From positions 111,434-175,433 of the forward strand of contig CAJTHM010000015.1 in NCBI GenBank assembly GCA_910576125.1: a stretch of 64,000 nucleotides of DNA. The letters run 5' to 3'. The number at the start of each line of letters is the position of its first letter. Position 1 is the first letter of the stretch. A program made the position numbers and the translations under genes. The stretch is from Lachnospiraceae bacterium (GTDB taxonomy: Bacteria; Bacillota; Clostridia; Lachnospirales; Lachnospiraceae). Of the stretch, positions 50,453-58,823 are shown piece by piece. The notes beneath the pieces were generated by a model. That model was not told the DNA's origin, did no database searches, and worked only from the letters and a program-made list of their open reading frames with translations.

Positions 50453-52449
50453 GATGATATCTCCTCAAAATCTATCGTAAGCTTTTCTCCCCCTGCATGA
50501 ATGTCATACCGCATGGTATCATATTCCGCCTGACAGTAGGGATTGTCATAGCGCTTATAGCCGCGGACCGGGACAACCTCGCCGTTGACAGTAAAGGGTT
50601 CGTTCCAGCCGGTTTCCATATGGCCCAGAGAAGGCGAATCGTAGCTGAAATGGAACGTATCTCCTTCTGTCCTTGACTGGCTCACGCTGTCCACGAACTG
50701 CGCGAACGTGCCGTGCGTAGCAGGTTCTCCCAGCTCACAGACCCAGATGTTGGTATGCCCCGCGACAAAGAATTCATATTCCCGGGCGGCGTAAAAGTAC
50801 TTCTCCCATTCGCTGTGGAAAATCGACTGGAAAAGGGCCGGATTCTTCGGCCTCCAGGAACCGCCTCTCCTGCAGGACTTCAAGCCCACATATCCCTCAC
50901 CTTTCCTGCCGAAAATCCAGCCGTTCTTTTCAACCACTTCGTCGAAGGCATGTCTGGGGAAGTATGCATGGGTGCACAGCCCGTAAGTAGTATCGGCAGG
51001 AATGCGGTGGATGGAAATCAGCACATTTTTGTAAGCTGTAGCCTTGGGCATAAAGCTGTTTCCCACAAAGTAATTGGGACGGCTGGTGAAATCTCCGGCA
51101 CCGGGCGCCGTGGCAAATACGACGGCCTCTCCTCCCAGACTGGCCTGCCAGATATGCTGCTGGAAATTGGTGCGGCCGCGGCGGTAATCCTGCGCACAGG
51201 AAAGCATGTAATTCGCTGTGCGGTAGGTATAGATATTCACCTCGGTCAGCGCAGAACCATTGGGATCGGAGTCGGTGATGGCGCCGGCTTTTTCCATCAG
51301 CTGGAATTTCTCCAGATTGGCCGCGATGGCCGCATCCATATTATACCACCATGGGCAGAACTTACGCGAATTCTCGATGACCTTGCGGTGGTGGAATGTA
51401 TGCAGGCTCCAGAAAAGCATGATATTGTCAAAATCTGCCGGATCCACTCCCAGCTTTTCGGCATCCTCCACATTGAGGCTCATCCGCTGAAAAGCCTCCA
51501 CAGGGGAAGCAGTATCATGAGCGATAGCCTTGATGGCGTCCGGAGCCTGAAAACCCGAAACGGCCATGACCACCACGTCAGCGTGCAGGGCATAATCCAG
51601 CATATGACGTCTGGCAGGTTCGTCGCCCCACAGATAGGCCATTGCCGCATTGGTGGCCGCGCACAGAGGGAACATGGTGGGGCCATTGTACATACGGCCG
51701 TTCGTCGCGCAGAAGCACCCCTTGAAAGAATGCACAGCCATATCCAGCAAAAGCAGGTTCAGCAGCTGTTCCGCCTGCCTGCGGAAATCTTCCCGGTCGC
51801 ACAATTCTTTCAATGTAACCAGCGCCAGCAGATCTACCGCGTAGTATGTAGAAGACAGCCACTCGGAAAAGCCAAAACGGCGGCGCCATGTCAGCCAACG
51901 GTGCAGATACGCTGCCGCATGCTCACGATGCCACGCCCCTGTCTGTCCGTTGGAGGGAAATATCCGGTCGGGATAGAGCTGCCCCGCCAGGTATTCAATC
52001 GTATGATACAGAATCTGATGGTTTTCCGTGAAATAACAGGGCAGATGAATATCCATGCCCGGTTCGTCAATCCAGTACTTGAATCCAATAATCTCATCTT
52101 CCAGGCGCTGCATGATTTCCCCGGGCAGCACCTCGTTGTCCGCATAGCGCATGAGGATAAAGAGAAATGCGGGAATGACAAAATCATCGCAGTCCAGCCG
52201 CTCATGGACACGATGAAGCGACTGTTCCATGTTGTCCGGAGTCCAGGTCACCTGGTCTCCGTATCTGGCCAGTTCCAGCTTGGCCAGTTCCATGTACACG
52301 CCTTCGAAACCAGTCCGCAATGCTTCCGCAATAAAGGGATTGGTATGCTCACCGTTTACCAGATGACGCAGATAGGCCACTGAATTGGGAACGCCCTGCA
52401 GCAGCTGATCTGCATAATGCATTTTGCTGACGACCTCTGAATTTTTCAT
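50449..52449 (-). CDS. Uncharacterised carbohydrate-locus protein, toroid plus beta-sandwich architecture
   Basis: A 666-residue protein that I do not recognise with certainty. The first ~430 residues are helix-rich with E-N-H-Q-I-L-Y-H-T-I-E-Y-L-A-G-Q, W-L-T-W-R-R-R-F-G-F-S-E-W-L-S-S-T-Y-Y and H-T-F-H-H-R-K, suggesting an (alpha/alpha) toroid with His, Asn, Glu and Tyr residues placed as in lyases or toroid hydrolases. The last ~230 residues are beta-rich (Y-F-V-G-N-S-F-M-P-K; W-V-C-E-L-G-E). There is no signal peptide. It sits between the GH43-like and GH105-like genes, so a role in glycan breakdown is inferred from context. It starts after GAGAGGAAG and has no paralogue in the window. Confidence 0.75.
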   Translation of the reverse strand: MKNSEVVSKMHYADQLLQGVPNSVAYLRHLVNGEHTNPFIAEALRTGFEGVYMELAKLELARYGDQVTWTPDNMEQSLHRVHERLDCDDFVIPAFLFILMRYADNEVLPGEIMQRLEDEIIGFKYWIDEPGMDIHLPCYFTENHQILYHTIEYLAGQLYPDRIFPSNGQTGAWHREHAAAYLHRWLTWRRRFGFSEWLSSTYYAVDLLALVTLKELCDREDFRRQAEQLLNLLLLDMAVHSFKGCFCATNGRMYNGPTMFPLCAATNAAMAYLWGDEPARRHMLDYALHADVVVMAVSGFQAPDAIKAIAHDTASPVEAFQRMSLNVEDAEKLGVDPADFDNIMLFWSLHTFHHRKVIENSRKFCPWWYNMDAAIAANLEKFQLMEKAGAITDSDPNGSALTEVNIYTYRTANYMLSCAQDYRRGRTNFQQHIWQASLGGEAVVFATAPGAGDFTSRPNYFVGNSFMPKATAYKNVLISIHRIPADTTYGLCTHAYFPRHAFDEVVEKNGWIFGRKGEGYVGLKSCRRGGSWRPKNPALFQSIFHSEWEKYFYAAREYEFFVAGHTNIWVCELGEPATHGTFAQFVDSVSQSRTEGDTFHFSYDSPSLGHMETGWNEPFTVNGEVVPVRGYKRYDNPYCQAEYDTMRYDIHAGGEKLTIDFEEISS

Positions 52450-52498
52450 GATTTTTCTTCCTCTCTTTGTTTTTCATCATTCTGAGTCGAATTTCCGT

Positions 52499-53401
52499 TT
52501 ATTTTGATACGATATATGGGACTCCGTTTTGAAAATCGATTTCCAGCTTCGAAAGATACCAGGACTTTCCGTTATCATTGTTCCCCTGGTAAAACAGGTA
52601 TATCCGGCCATCCTCATCCTCGAACACATACGGATGCCCGGATTCCGATGAATTCCAGCTGCCTTCCTCCCCGTTTTTCACAAACGGCTCCTCTGACAGG
52701 CGCGTGAAATGAACGCCGTCGTCGCTCACTGCCACGCCTATCTGCTGGGGCGAATTGTTGTATGCGCCTGCATAGAACAGATATACCCTGCCGTCTTTCA
52801 CAATCGTGGCTGCCGCTTCAATGCATTCCTGCTCCCATTCCAGTTCAGGTTTTAAGACAGCATCCTCACAGCATTGCTTCCAGCTCCCTCTCTCGAATCT
52901 GCCGTCCAGGGGACATTTGCTCACGCCCTGCATCTGAATCTTCCCCTCCGGATCCCTGGTGGCAAAGTACAGATACAGTTCCCCCCGGAACACGCAGACA
53001 TCCGCATCGATGGCTCTTCCGTTATTCCAGTTCCCCCGGGCACGCAGGATGGGATTGGTCTGATTTCTGGTAAAACGAATCCCGTCATCGGACCATGCAT
53101 GGCAGATAGCGTCTTTTTCAAAACGTCCGTAGGTCTGGTAAAATAAATGTATCCTTCCCTCGTGCAGAAACGCTGCCGGAGCGCAGATTCCCGTCGACTC
53201 CAGTTCTCCGGCCCCTTCTATCTCTCCAATCTTCTCCCAGCTTTCCATGTCGCTGCTGCGCGCGATTCCGATTCCCCATTTCATCGTTCCATCATCCAGT
53301 CTTTCGCAGACAGAATAATACATATAATATATATCGCGAAAGCGGACCACCGCCGGATCTTTCGCCACTCTCACACCCTTGGAATCGTCCGTGTACATCA
53401 T
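52499..53401 (-). CDS. GH43/GH32-superfamily five-bladed glycosidase
   Basis: A 300-residue cytoplasmic enzyme with a five-bladed propeller pattern. The first blade has K-D-P-A-V-V-R-F-R-D-I-Y-Y-M-Y-Y-S, where the Asp is the usual base of the superfamily; later blades repeat W-S-D-D-G-I-R-F-T, A-I-D-A-D-V and S-D-D-G-V-H-F. The acid is likely E-C-I-E-A-A-A. The ATG at 53401 is preferred over the TTG nine bases upstream. The exact subfamily cannot be settled by eye, and GH117 or GH130-like propellers are also possible. It lies 25 bases downstream of the GH130 gene. Confidence 0.82.
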   Translation of the reverse strand: MMYTDDSKGVRVAKDPAVVRFRDIYYMYYSVCERLDDGTMKWGIGIARSSDMESWEKIGEIEGAGELESTGICAPAAFLHEGRIHLFYQTYGRFEKDAICHAWSDDGIRFTRNQTNPILRARGNWNNGRAIDADVCVFRGELYLYFATRDPEGKIQMQGVSKCPLDGRFERGSWKQCCEDAVLKPELEWEQECIEAAATIVKDGRVYLFYAGAYNNSPQQIGVAVSDDGVHFTRLSEEPFVKNGEEGSWNSSESGHPYVFEDEDGRIYLFYQGNNDNGKSWYLSKLEIDFQNGVPYIVSK

Positions 53402-53426
53402 CCTGTTCAATCCCTCCTGTCACCGC

Positions 53427-54431
53427 TCAGCCAATCGGCCCGCACAGCCGAATCAGGTCTTCCACCCTGGCAGTCGCCAGGCATTCCACCGTATCGGAAG
53501 CTCCGTAATAAATCTTCACCGTCCCATCGTCCTCCAGGATAAGGCCTCCCGGGAAAATAACATTGGTCCGGAAGCCTCCTTCCACTTCATATTCCGTCTC
53601 CGGTGCAATCAGCGGTTCCCGGTACATTCCGATGATTTTAGACGGATTTTCCAAATCCAGCAGCATGATTCCCGCACAATAACGCTTCTGCCAGCATGAT
53701 TCCCATCCGTTTTTGCCTCTGGTCCTGTCGATGTCCACCGCATGGAACAGAGTCAGCCAGCCTGCGTCCGTCTTTATCGGCGGCGCACCAGGCCCAATCT
53801 TATCATTGGCGTAGGGGACGTCCTCCACTCCCATGAGGAGCCTTGATTCTCCCCAGTATTTCAAATCAGGCGACGCCGACATCCAGATATCGAACCGGTC
53901 CGTTCCGCCTCTGGAATATACGGGAAACGGACGTTCCAGCCGCATATATTTTCCGCCGATTCTTTCAGGAAACAATACCATGTTCCGGTTATCCGGCACC
54001 GTCAAAGACAGCACTTCCACTGTCTGAAAATCATCCGTCACCGCTATGCCCCCGCGCAGCCCATGCTTCGTGTCCACCGCGAAACACAGATAACATCTGT
54101 CTTCGATTACCGTCAGGCGCGGATCGTATACCCGCGTGACGTCCGGATCTTTCATGTCCTCTACTGTCAGAAACGGTTTATCCCGCACCTCCCATTGGAT
54201 GCCGTCCTGAGAAAAGGCAATGCCCACCACGCACTTGCCAAACGCTCCCTCTCCGTCAAACTGATAGTCATTGCGGAATACCATCACATATCTTCCGCGA
54301 TATTTCGCTACTCCCGCATTAAAGATGCATTCCGCCTCGTAGGGAATATCCTTTTTGCTCAATATGGGCTCCCCGCCTTTGTAACGGGTAATCGCCCTGC
54401 TCGATTTGAATTCCGGCAACATCCTGGCCAT
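53427..54431 (-). CDS. GH130-family beta-mannoside phosphorylase/hydrolase
   Basis: A 334-residue five-bladed enzyme. GH130 enzymes cleave beta-mannosidic bonds, mostly by phosphorolysis with the Asp in the first blade. Visible signatures are F-N-A-G-V-A-K-Y-R-G-R-Y-V-M-V-F-R, V-Y-D-P-R-L-T-V-I-E-D-R, G-P-G-A-P-P-I-K-T-D-A-G-W-L, N-V-I-F-P-G-G and Y-Y-G-A-S-D-T. The ATG at 54431 follows GGAGGAAAA. The first enzyme after the importer genes, it suggests that the imported glycan contains beta-mannose, unlike the pectic flavour of the GH105-like enzyme. Confidence 0.88.
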   Translation of the reverse strand: MARMLPEFKSSRAITRYKGGEPILSKKDIPYEAECIFNAGVAKYRGRYVMVFRNDYQFDGEGAFGKCVVGIAFSQDGIQWEVRDKPFLTVEDMKDPDVTRVYDPRLTVIEDRCYLCFAVDTKHGLRGGIAVTDDFQTVEVLSLTVPDNRNMVLFPERIGGKYMRLERPFPVYSRGGTDRFDIWMSASPDLKYWGESRLLMGVEDVPYANDKIGPGAPPIKTDAGWLTLFHAVDIDRTRGKNGWESCWQKRYCAGIMLLDLENPSKIIGMYREPLIAPETEYEVEGGFRTNVIFPGGLILEDDGTVKIYYGASDTVECLATARVEDLIRLCGPIG

Positions 54432-54644
54432 ATCTTTTCCTCCCATAATCCTTAGCTGCCCGACTATAATAGTCCCTGATCCTATTCCTGAAAATCCGGT
54501 AATTCCTGGCGGTCCCCTTCTCTTCTATCCACCTGTGCTCATCCCCCGGAACCGCCTGACCGGTAAACTGTCCCCCGATCCAGTCCGTCTCCTTCGCCTC
54601 CTGTTCCGCCGGCATATCGCCAGAACCTTCCTTTTGTAGCAGCA

Positions 54645-54746
54645 GAGGCTGCTGCACTGACAATCCTGTGATTATGAGCGCAACAGCCTCCTTCTTTATC
54701 ATTCTTTACATATACACCTGCATCTGCCGCCTTTCAGGGCCGGCAG
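54645..54746 (-). other. Non-coding gap with two hairpins between binding protein and GH130 gene
   Basis: The 323-base gap between the SBP stop and GH130 start has two inverted repeats: CTGCCG...CGGCAG (54724-54746), six bases in from the stop region, and GAGGCTG(c)TGC with GCA(a)CAGCCTC (54645-54690). Neither is followed by a T-tract on the minus strand. They may protect the 3' end of the binding-protein message and let it be more abundant than the enzyme genes. Confidence 0.45.
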
Positions 54747-54754
54747 CTTTCCTG

Positions 54755-56464
54755 TCATTCACCGGCGAAATGGGCTCTGCGCTCTGCGTCTACTGTCTCA
54801 ACGCCGGCATCCTTCAGCGCTGCCATATAAGATGCGAAATTGTCCTCAAATTCTTCTTCCGAACCAGTGATAATTTTTACTACCCATTCTTCCTTGGCCA
54901 GACTTATGTCAGCAGCCAGCTCAGCCTGCGACGGAGCCGTATAAAGAGCGTCATCAATATCCTCGATATGATCTCCCATCATGGCGTTCTCATAATCCTC
55001 TATGACGTGGTCCTCATACCCCGGATAGTCAAATGCCTTACTCTTATTGAAATCATCAACCGTGGCAAAATAACCGCCATTACCGGTAAGGAAGAGATCC
55101 CCTGATATCCAGTTCTTATCCTTGGCATTAAATTCCGCATCTTTTGCAATGGGGATACCATCCTCCAATGTATAGTGCTCGCCTTCAAAGCCATGGGAAA
55201 TTGTAAAGCCACCTTCTTCCGTGCACATCCAGTCAAGATAAGTCACGCACGCTTCCACAGTCTCGGCGTCCGCAGTCTTCGGACAAAATGCGATCAGACC
55301 GGCAGGTGCATAGATGGTCGTATACTGTTTCCCATCCCAAATATTCTTTAACGGAGGAAGAGAAACAATATCCGCATCCGGATTGTTCTCCTTCAATGTC
55401 TGCAGCCTGCTGCCCTTACTGATATCCAAACTTCCCAGCACATGATCCTCGAAAGTGGCATACCTGCCGCTTACGATAAAGTTGGTAAAATCATCCCCTG
55501 AACGAGTGTAATACTCCTGATCCATCAAGCCATTATTATATAACTTATTAATGAACCTGTAATACTCTTTCATCCCTTCGTCGTAATAGTCCCTGGTAAG
55601 CTTACATGATATCGCAGACTCAAGAGGATCCGACGCAAGCTTTGAAAATGCCGAAAGGAAATAGCCGTCATCCCATGTATTGATACCGATTACATCTGTT
55701 CTCCCCTCCGGATTCTCCTTAACCATAGCCTCCACTAAATCATACAGCTCATCCGGCGTCGTCGGCACTTCCATATTCAGCGCGTCCATCCAGTCTTTCC
55801 TGACATAGAAATTACTTCTTGCCGTCGTCGCACGCTTGGCGATAATACCACACAATTCATCGCCCCCGGTAAGCCTTCCGCAATCGATGACGTCTTCGCC
55901 CAGGTATGCTTTCATGTTCAACGCCTGATCGTCCCCGTCAACGAACTCGGACAAATCCCAGACGCCGCCCATATCAAAGTATTCCTGAGCGATAGAATAG
56001 GTATATGTCAGCACGATATCCGGAGCGGTTCCGCCAGCCATACCACTTCGCAGCCAGTCCACCTCATCTCCTCTGGGAACGGTGACAAATTCAACGTTAA
56101 TGCCAACTGCGCCCATCTTCTCTTTGATGTAGTCCGTCCATTTGTTCTCCTCAATCGTAGCCCCTTCAGGACTGTTTTCTCTGTCCCACAGCTCGACCCG
56201 AATCGTCACATCGTCAAACTGCTTGGAGCCAAATGTCGTCTGATACTGACTGGCTTCTCCAGAGCCGCCCTCTGCCCCCCCGTCTTCGGACTCCTCTGCA
56301 CCGTCAGAACTTTCCTCAGCCGGGCTTTCCTCCTTTGAGCTTTCCTCATTCGAGCTGCCAGCGCTCGAGTTGCCAGCATCCGAACCTGCATCATTGCCGC
56401 ATCCGGTAAGACTTGCCAATAGCAGCGATGCCGCCAGGAAACTGGAAACCAATTTCTTTTTCAT
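54755..56464 (-). CDS. Lipoprotein extracellular sugar-binding protein of the second importer
   Basis: A 569-residue family 1 binding protein with the lipobox L-A-S-L-T-G-C-G at the end of a signal peptide and a long Ser/Glu/Gly linker to about residue 65. The mature start (V-T-I-R-V-E-L-W-D-R-E-N) and W-T-D-Y-I-K-E-K fit LplA-type oligosaccharide binders. The ATG at 56464 is preferred (AGG seven bases upstream); the longer frame would overlap the permease gene. The gap of 71 bases to the permease is normal. Ligand unknown. Confidence 0.92.
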   Translation of the reverse strand: MKKKLVSSFLAASLLLASLTGCGNDAGSDAGNSSAGSSNEESSKEESPAEESSDGAEESEDGGAEGGSGEASQYQTTFGSKQFDDVTIRVELWDRENSPEGATIEENKWTDYIKEKMGAVGINVEFVTVPRGDEVDWLRSGMAGGTAPDIVLTYTYSIAQEYFDMGGVWDLSEFVDGDDQALNMKAYLGEDVIDCGRLTGGDELCGIIAKRATTARSNFYVRKDWMDALNMEVPTTPDELYDLVEAMVKENPEGRTDVIGINTWDDGYFLSAFSKLASDPLESAISCKLTRDYYDEGMKEYYRFINKLYNNGLMDQEYYTRSGDDFTNFIVSGRYATFEDHVLGSLDISKGSRLQTLKENNPDADIVSLPPLKNIWDGKQYTTIYAPAGLIAFCPKTADAETVEACVTYLDWMCTEEGGFTISHGFEGEHYTLEDGIPIAKDAEFNAKDKNWISGDLFLTGNGGYFATVDDFNKSKAFDYPGYEDHVIEDYENAMMGDHIEDIDDALYTAPSQAELAADISLAKEEWVVKIITGSEEEFEDNFASYMAALKDAGVETVDAERRAHFAGE

Positions 56465-56535
56465 AATCATACCTGCCTTTCTTAAAATAAGAATCGTAAA
56501 ATAATTGCTATCTATGAATACCATTACGGTTTTCA

Positions 56536-57429
56536 TCATCCTTTGACAGACCCCAGCATGACACCTTTCACAAAATACTTCTGCAGCCAGGGATACACCA
56601 CCAGAATCGGCAGCGTGGACACCACTATAGTGGCCATCTTCAGCGACTGCGGCAGCACCACTGCGGCTCCCGCATCATCCACCGATGCTCCAAGTTCGCT
56701 CCCGAACTCGCTCCCGAACAGCATGGATCTCAAACGCAGCTGAAGGGTATATTTATCCCCGTCCTGTATATAAATCAATGCCTCAAAATAGGAATTCCAA
56801 TATCCTACCGCATAGAACAGGCCAATCGTAGCAATGACAGCCATTGAAAGCGGAAGAATAATTCTGATGAGCACCTGCATATAAGAAGCCCCGTCTATCC
56901 GGGCGGCATCCTGCAGGCTGTCCGGCAGTTCCCTGAAAAAAGTCCTCATGACGATAAAGTTGAAGACGCTGATGGACTGCGGAATGAAAAGCGCTCCCAG
57001 CGTATTGTACAGCCCTACGCCCTTCACTACCAAAAAGGTGGGAATCATGCCGCCTCCAAAATACATCGTAAACAGAATCAGTCCCGTCATCAGGCTTCTA
57101 CCCGGCAAATCCTGTATAGAAAGACCATAAGCCGCAAAAATCGTAAGGACAAGACTCAATGCTGTACCCAGCAGCGTCACCAAAATGGTAGTCCTCATGG
57201 CAACCCAAATAGTAGACCTTCCCAGAACCTGCTTATATGCCTCCATCGTAAACTCTATTGGATAAAAAGTAACCTTACCTGTAAGCACCGGATTATATCC
57301 GCTCAGCGAACATGCCAATACATTCAAAAAAGGATACAGACAGGCAAATGCCAGCAATGTTATCAACACATAAATGACAATCAATCCCACAGTCAGTTTC
57401 TTTTTCTTCCCAGATATCTTCTTAGCCAT
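56536..57429 (-). CDS. Sugar ABC transporter permease, LplC/YtcP type
   Basis: A 297-residue permease with an EAA loop (L-Q-D-A-A-R-I-D-G-A-S-Y) and the diagnostic end Q-K-Y-F-V-K-G-V-M-L-G-S-V-K-G. In a loop near residue 240 it has the duplication G-S-E-F-G-S-E-L-G, encoded by a short tandem repeat at about 56697-56718. AAGGAGG lies six bases before ATG. Confidence 0.94.
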   Translation of the reverse strand: MAKKISGKKKKLTVGLIVIYVLITLLAFACLYPFLNVLACSLSGYNPVLTGKVTFYPIEFTMEAYKQVLGRSTIWVAMRTTILVTLLGTALSLVLTIFAAYGLSIQDLPGRSLMTGLILFTMYFGGGMIPTFLVVKGVGLYNTLGALFIPQSISVFNFIVMRTFFRELPDSLQDAARIDGASYMQVLIRIILPLSMAVIATIGLFYAVGYWNSYFEALIYIQDGDKYTLQLRLRSMLFGSEFGSELGASVDDAGAAVVLPQSLKMATIVVSTLPILVVYPWLQKYFVKGVMLGSVKG

Positions 57430-57440
57430 GCCTGTCCTCC

Positions 57441-58373
57441 TTATATAATCCCTTCTTCACCGATTGCCTTGGCAAACCTGTCAGCGGCAACCAGGATGAT
57501 GATATTGACAACCGACTGGAACAAGCCAATGGCCGTCGATTGACTGTACTGCGCTTTTACGATACCTATCCTGTATGTGTAGGTACTGATCACCTCAGAT
57601 ACTCCCATAACCTTTGAATTGCCCAGCAACAATGGCGCATCCAGGCCAATAGACATCATCTTGGAGATATTGAGAATCAACATAGTAACGATGACGGACT
57701 TGATGCCGGGCACTGTTATGTAGCAGAGACGCTGGAACTTGGTAGCACCGTCAAGATAAGCAGCCTCATATAACGTCTCATCCACACCGGCCAGCGCGGC
57801 TAAATATATAATCGTACCCCACCCGATTTCCTTCCACACATTACAGATGACATAGGTAAAAATCCACCACCCCTCACTGCTCAGAAAAGGAATCGGCTGA
57901 AATCCCATTCTCTGCAGAACCGCGTTAATGCTTCCCTCCTGCATTGTAAAAAGGTTTGTGGCAATACCCGCCACCACTACCCATGAAATGAAATGCGGCA
58001 GATACAGAATCGATTGTGTCACCTTCTTGAATTTCACGCCTGCTATTTCGTTGAGCATCAGCGATACGATAATGGTAAGCGGGAAACTGACTGCCAGCGC
58101 TGTCAGGTTCAGGACAAAAGTATTTTTTATGGCTGACCAGAAATTCTTGTTGCTGAAAATCTTTTTGAAAACGTCCAGCCCCACCCACGGACTTCCGAAA
58201 ACGCCCTTGAATATGTTGTAGTCTTTAAACGCTATGGTGATGCCATACATCGGAGCATACCGGAATACAATGAAATACAGCATGACGGGCAGAAGCATGA
58301 TATAAATCCACTTATAATTCCATGCTTTTACAAGAGTCCGCCTGAATTCTTCTATTCTCGACCTTTTTTTCAT
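57441..58373 (-). CDS. Sugar ABC transporter permease, LplB type
   Basis: A 310-residue permease, first gene of the operon. Diagnostic parts are Y-A-P-M-Y-G-I-T-I-A-F-K-D-Y, G-S-P-W-V-G-L-D-V-F and the EAA loop L-Y-E-A-A-Y-L-D-G-A-T-K (Tyr for the usual Arg). The ATG at 58373 has AGGAGG six bases ahead; the first codon of the longer frame has no ribosome site. Confidence 0.94.
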   Translation of the reverse strand: MKKRSRIEEFRRTLVKAWNYKWIYIMLLPVMLYFIVFRYAPMYGITIAFKDYNIFKGVFGSPWVGLDVFKKIFSNKNFWSAIKNTFVLNLTALAVSFPLTIIVSLMLNEIAGVKFKKVTQSILYLPHFISWVVVAGIATNLFTMQEGSINAVLQRMGFQPIPFLSSEGWWIFTYVICNVWKEIGWGTIIYLAALAGVDETLYEAAYLDGATKFQRLCYITVPGIKSVIVTMLILNISKMMSIGLDAPLLLGNSKVMGVSEVISTYTYRIGIVKAQYSQSTAIGLFQSVVNIIILVAADRFAKAIGEEGII

Positions 58374-58466
58374 CCTAAACCTCCTGAACTTCTGCAAATG
58401 AATCTATACTTGCGTCTGTCATTTTAAAAACATAAATCTTGTGATAAAACTTTCTCTGTAGCATCA

Positions 58467-58495
58467 AGTATAACACTGTCATTATACAGAGTCAA
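58467..58495 (-). promoter_or_regulatory. Sigma-A promoter of the glycan operon
   Basis: Minus strand TTGACT (58495-58490), 17-base spacer, TATACT (58472-58467). It starts the eight-gene permease-to-GH105 transcript, about 95 bases before the first start codon. The whole intergene 58374-58823 is AT-rich. Confidence 0.78.
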
Positions 58496-58515
58496 TTATT
58501 AAAACATAATAATTG
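58493..58515. promoter_or_regulatory. Inverted repeat overlapping the -35 box of the glycan operon
   Basis: CAATTATT and AATAATTG form a perfect 8-base inverted repeat around a 7-base centre. The left arm covers part of the -35 box, a position used by repressors or by an activator bound just upstream. Confidence 0.5.
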
Positions 58516-58737
58516 TTTGTATAGTTTTTTGTACATAACGCACAAAAATCAGTATTTTTTAACAAAATATAAAATACCAAATTCAAGAATATACATTTTG
58601 CACATATTATTTTAAAATATATGTGAAATATTATGTGTAGATTTCTGTCTGAAAATTTGCTATTCTAAATCTATCAGTTTCTCTGTTTGAATCATTTTTC
58701 ATTTAAAACATTTTTACTGTTTTAAATAACGATTTTC

Positions 58738-58765
58738 TTGAGACTTATTGTCACAATACTATTGT
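58738..58765 (+). promoter_or_regulatory. Candidate promoter and palindrome for the GH2 gene
   Basis: TTGAGA (58738-58743), 16-base spacer and TATTGT (58760-58765) make a weak promoter. The -10 is the right half of a perfect palindrome ACAATA-C-TATTGT (58753-58765), which could be an operator. Confidence 0.4.
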
Positions 58766-58823
58766 AGGATTCTGACTGGCAGAAACGGTATTATATAGGA
58801 TACGCAGAAAGCGAGGAAAAATT

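Noticed and set aside
51480..51898. Possible small genes in the middle of the 666-residue protein
   Set aside because: They are alternative frames of a continuous coding sequence with no independent start signals.
50713..52383. 556-residue plus-strand frame
   Set aside because: It is antisense to the 666-residue glycan-locus protein; no domain or ribosome site is seen.
54319..54702. 127-residue minus-strand frame overlapping the GH130 start
   Set aside because: It mostly covers the hairpin gap and then reads out of frame through GH130; no family match, although a decayed gene cannot be excluded.
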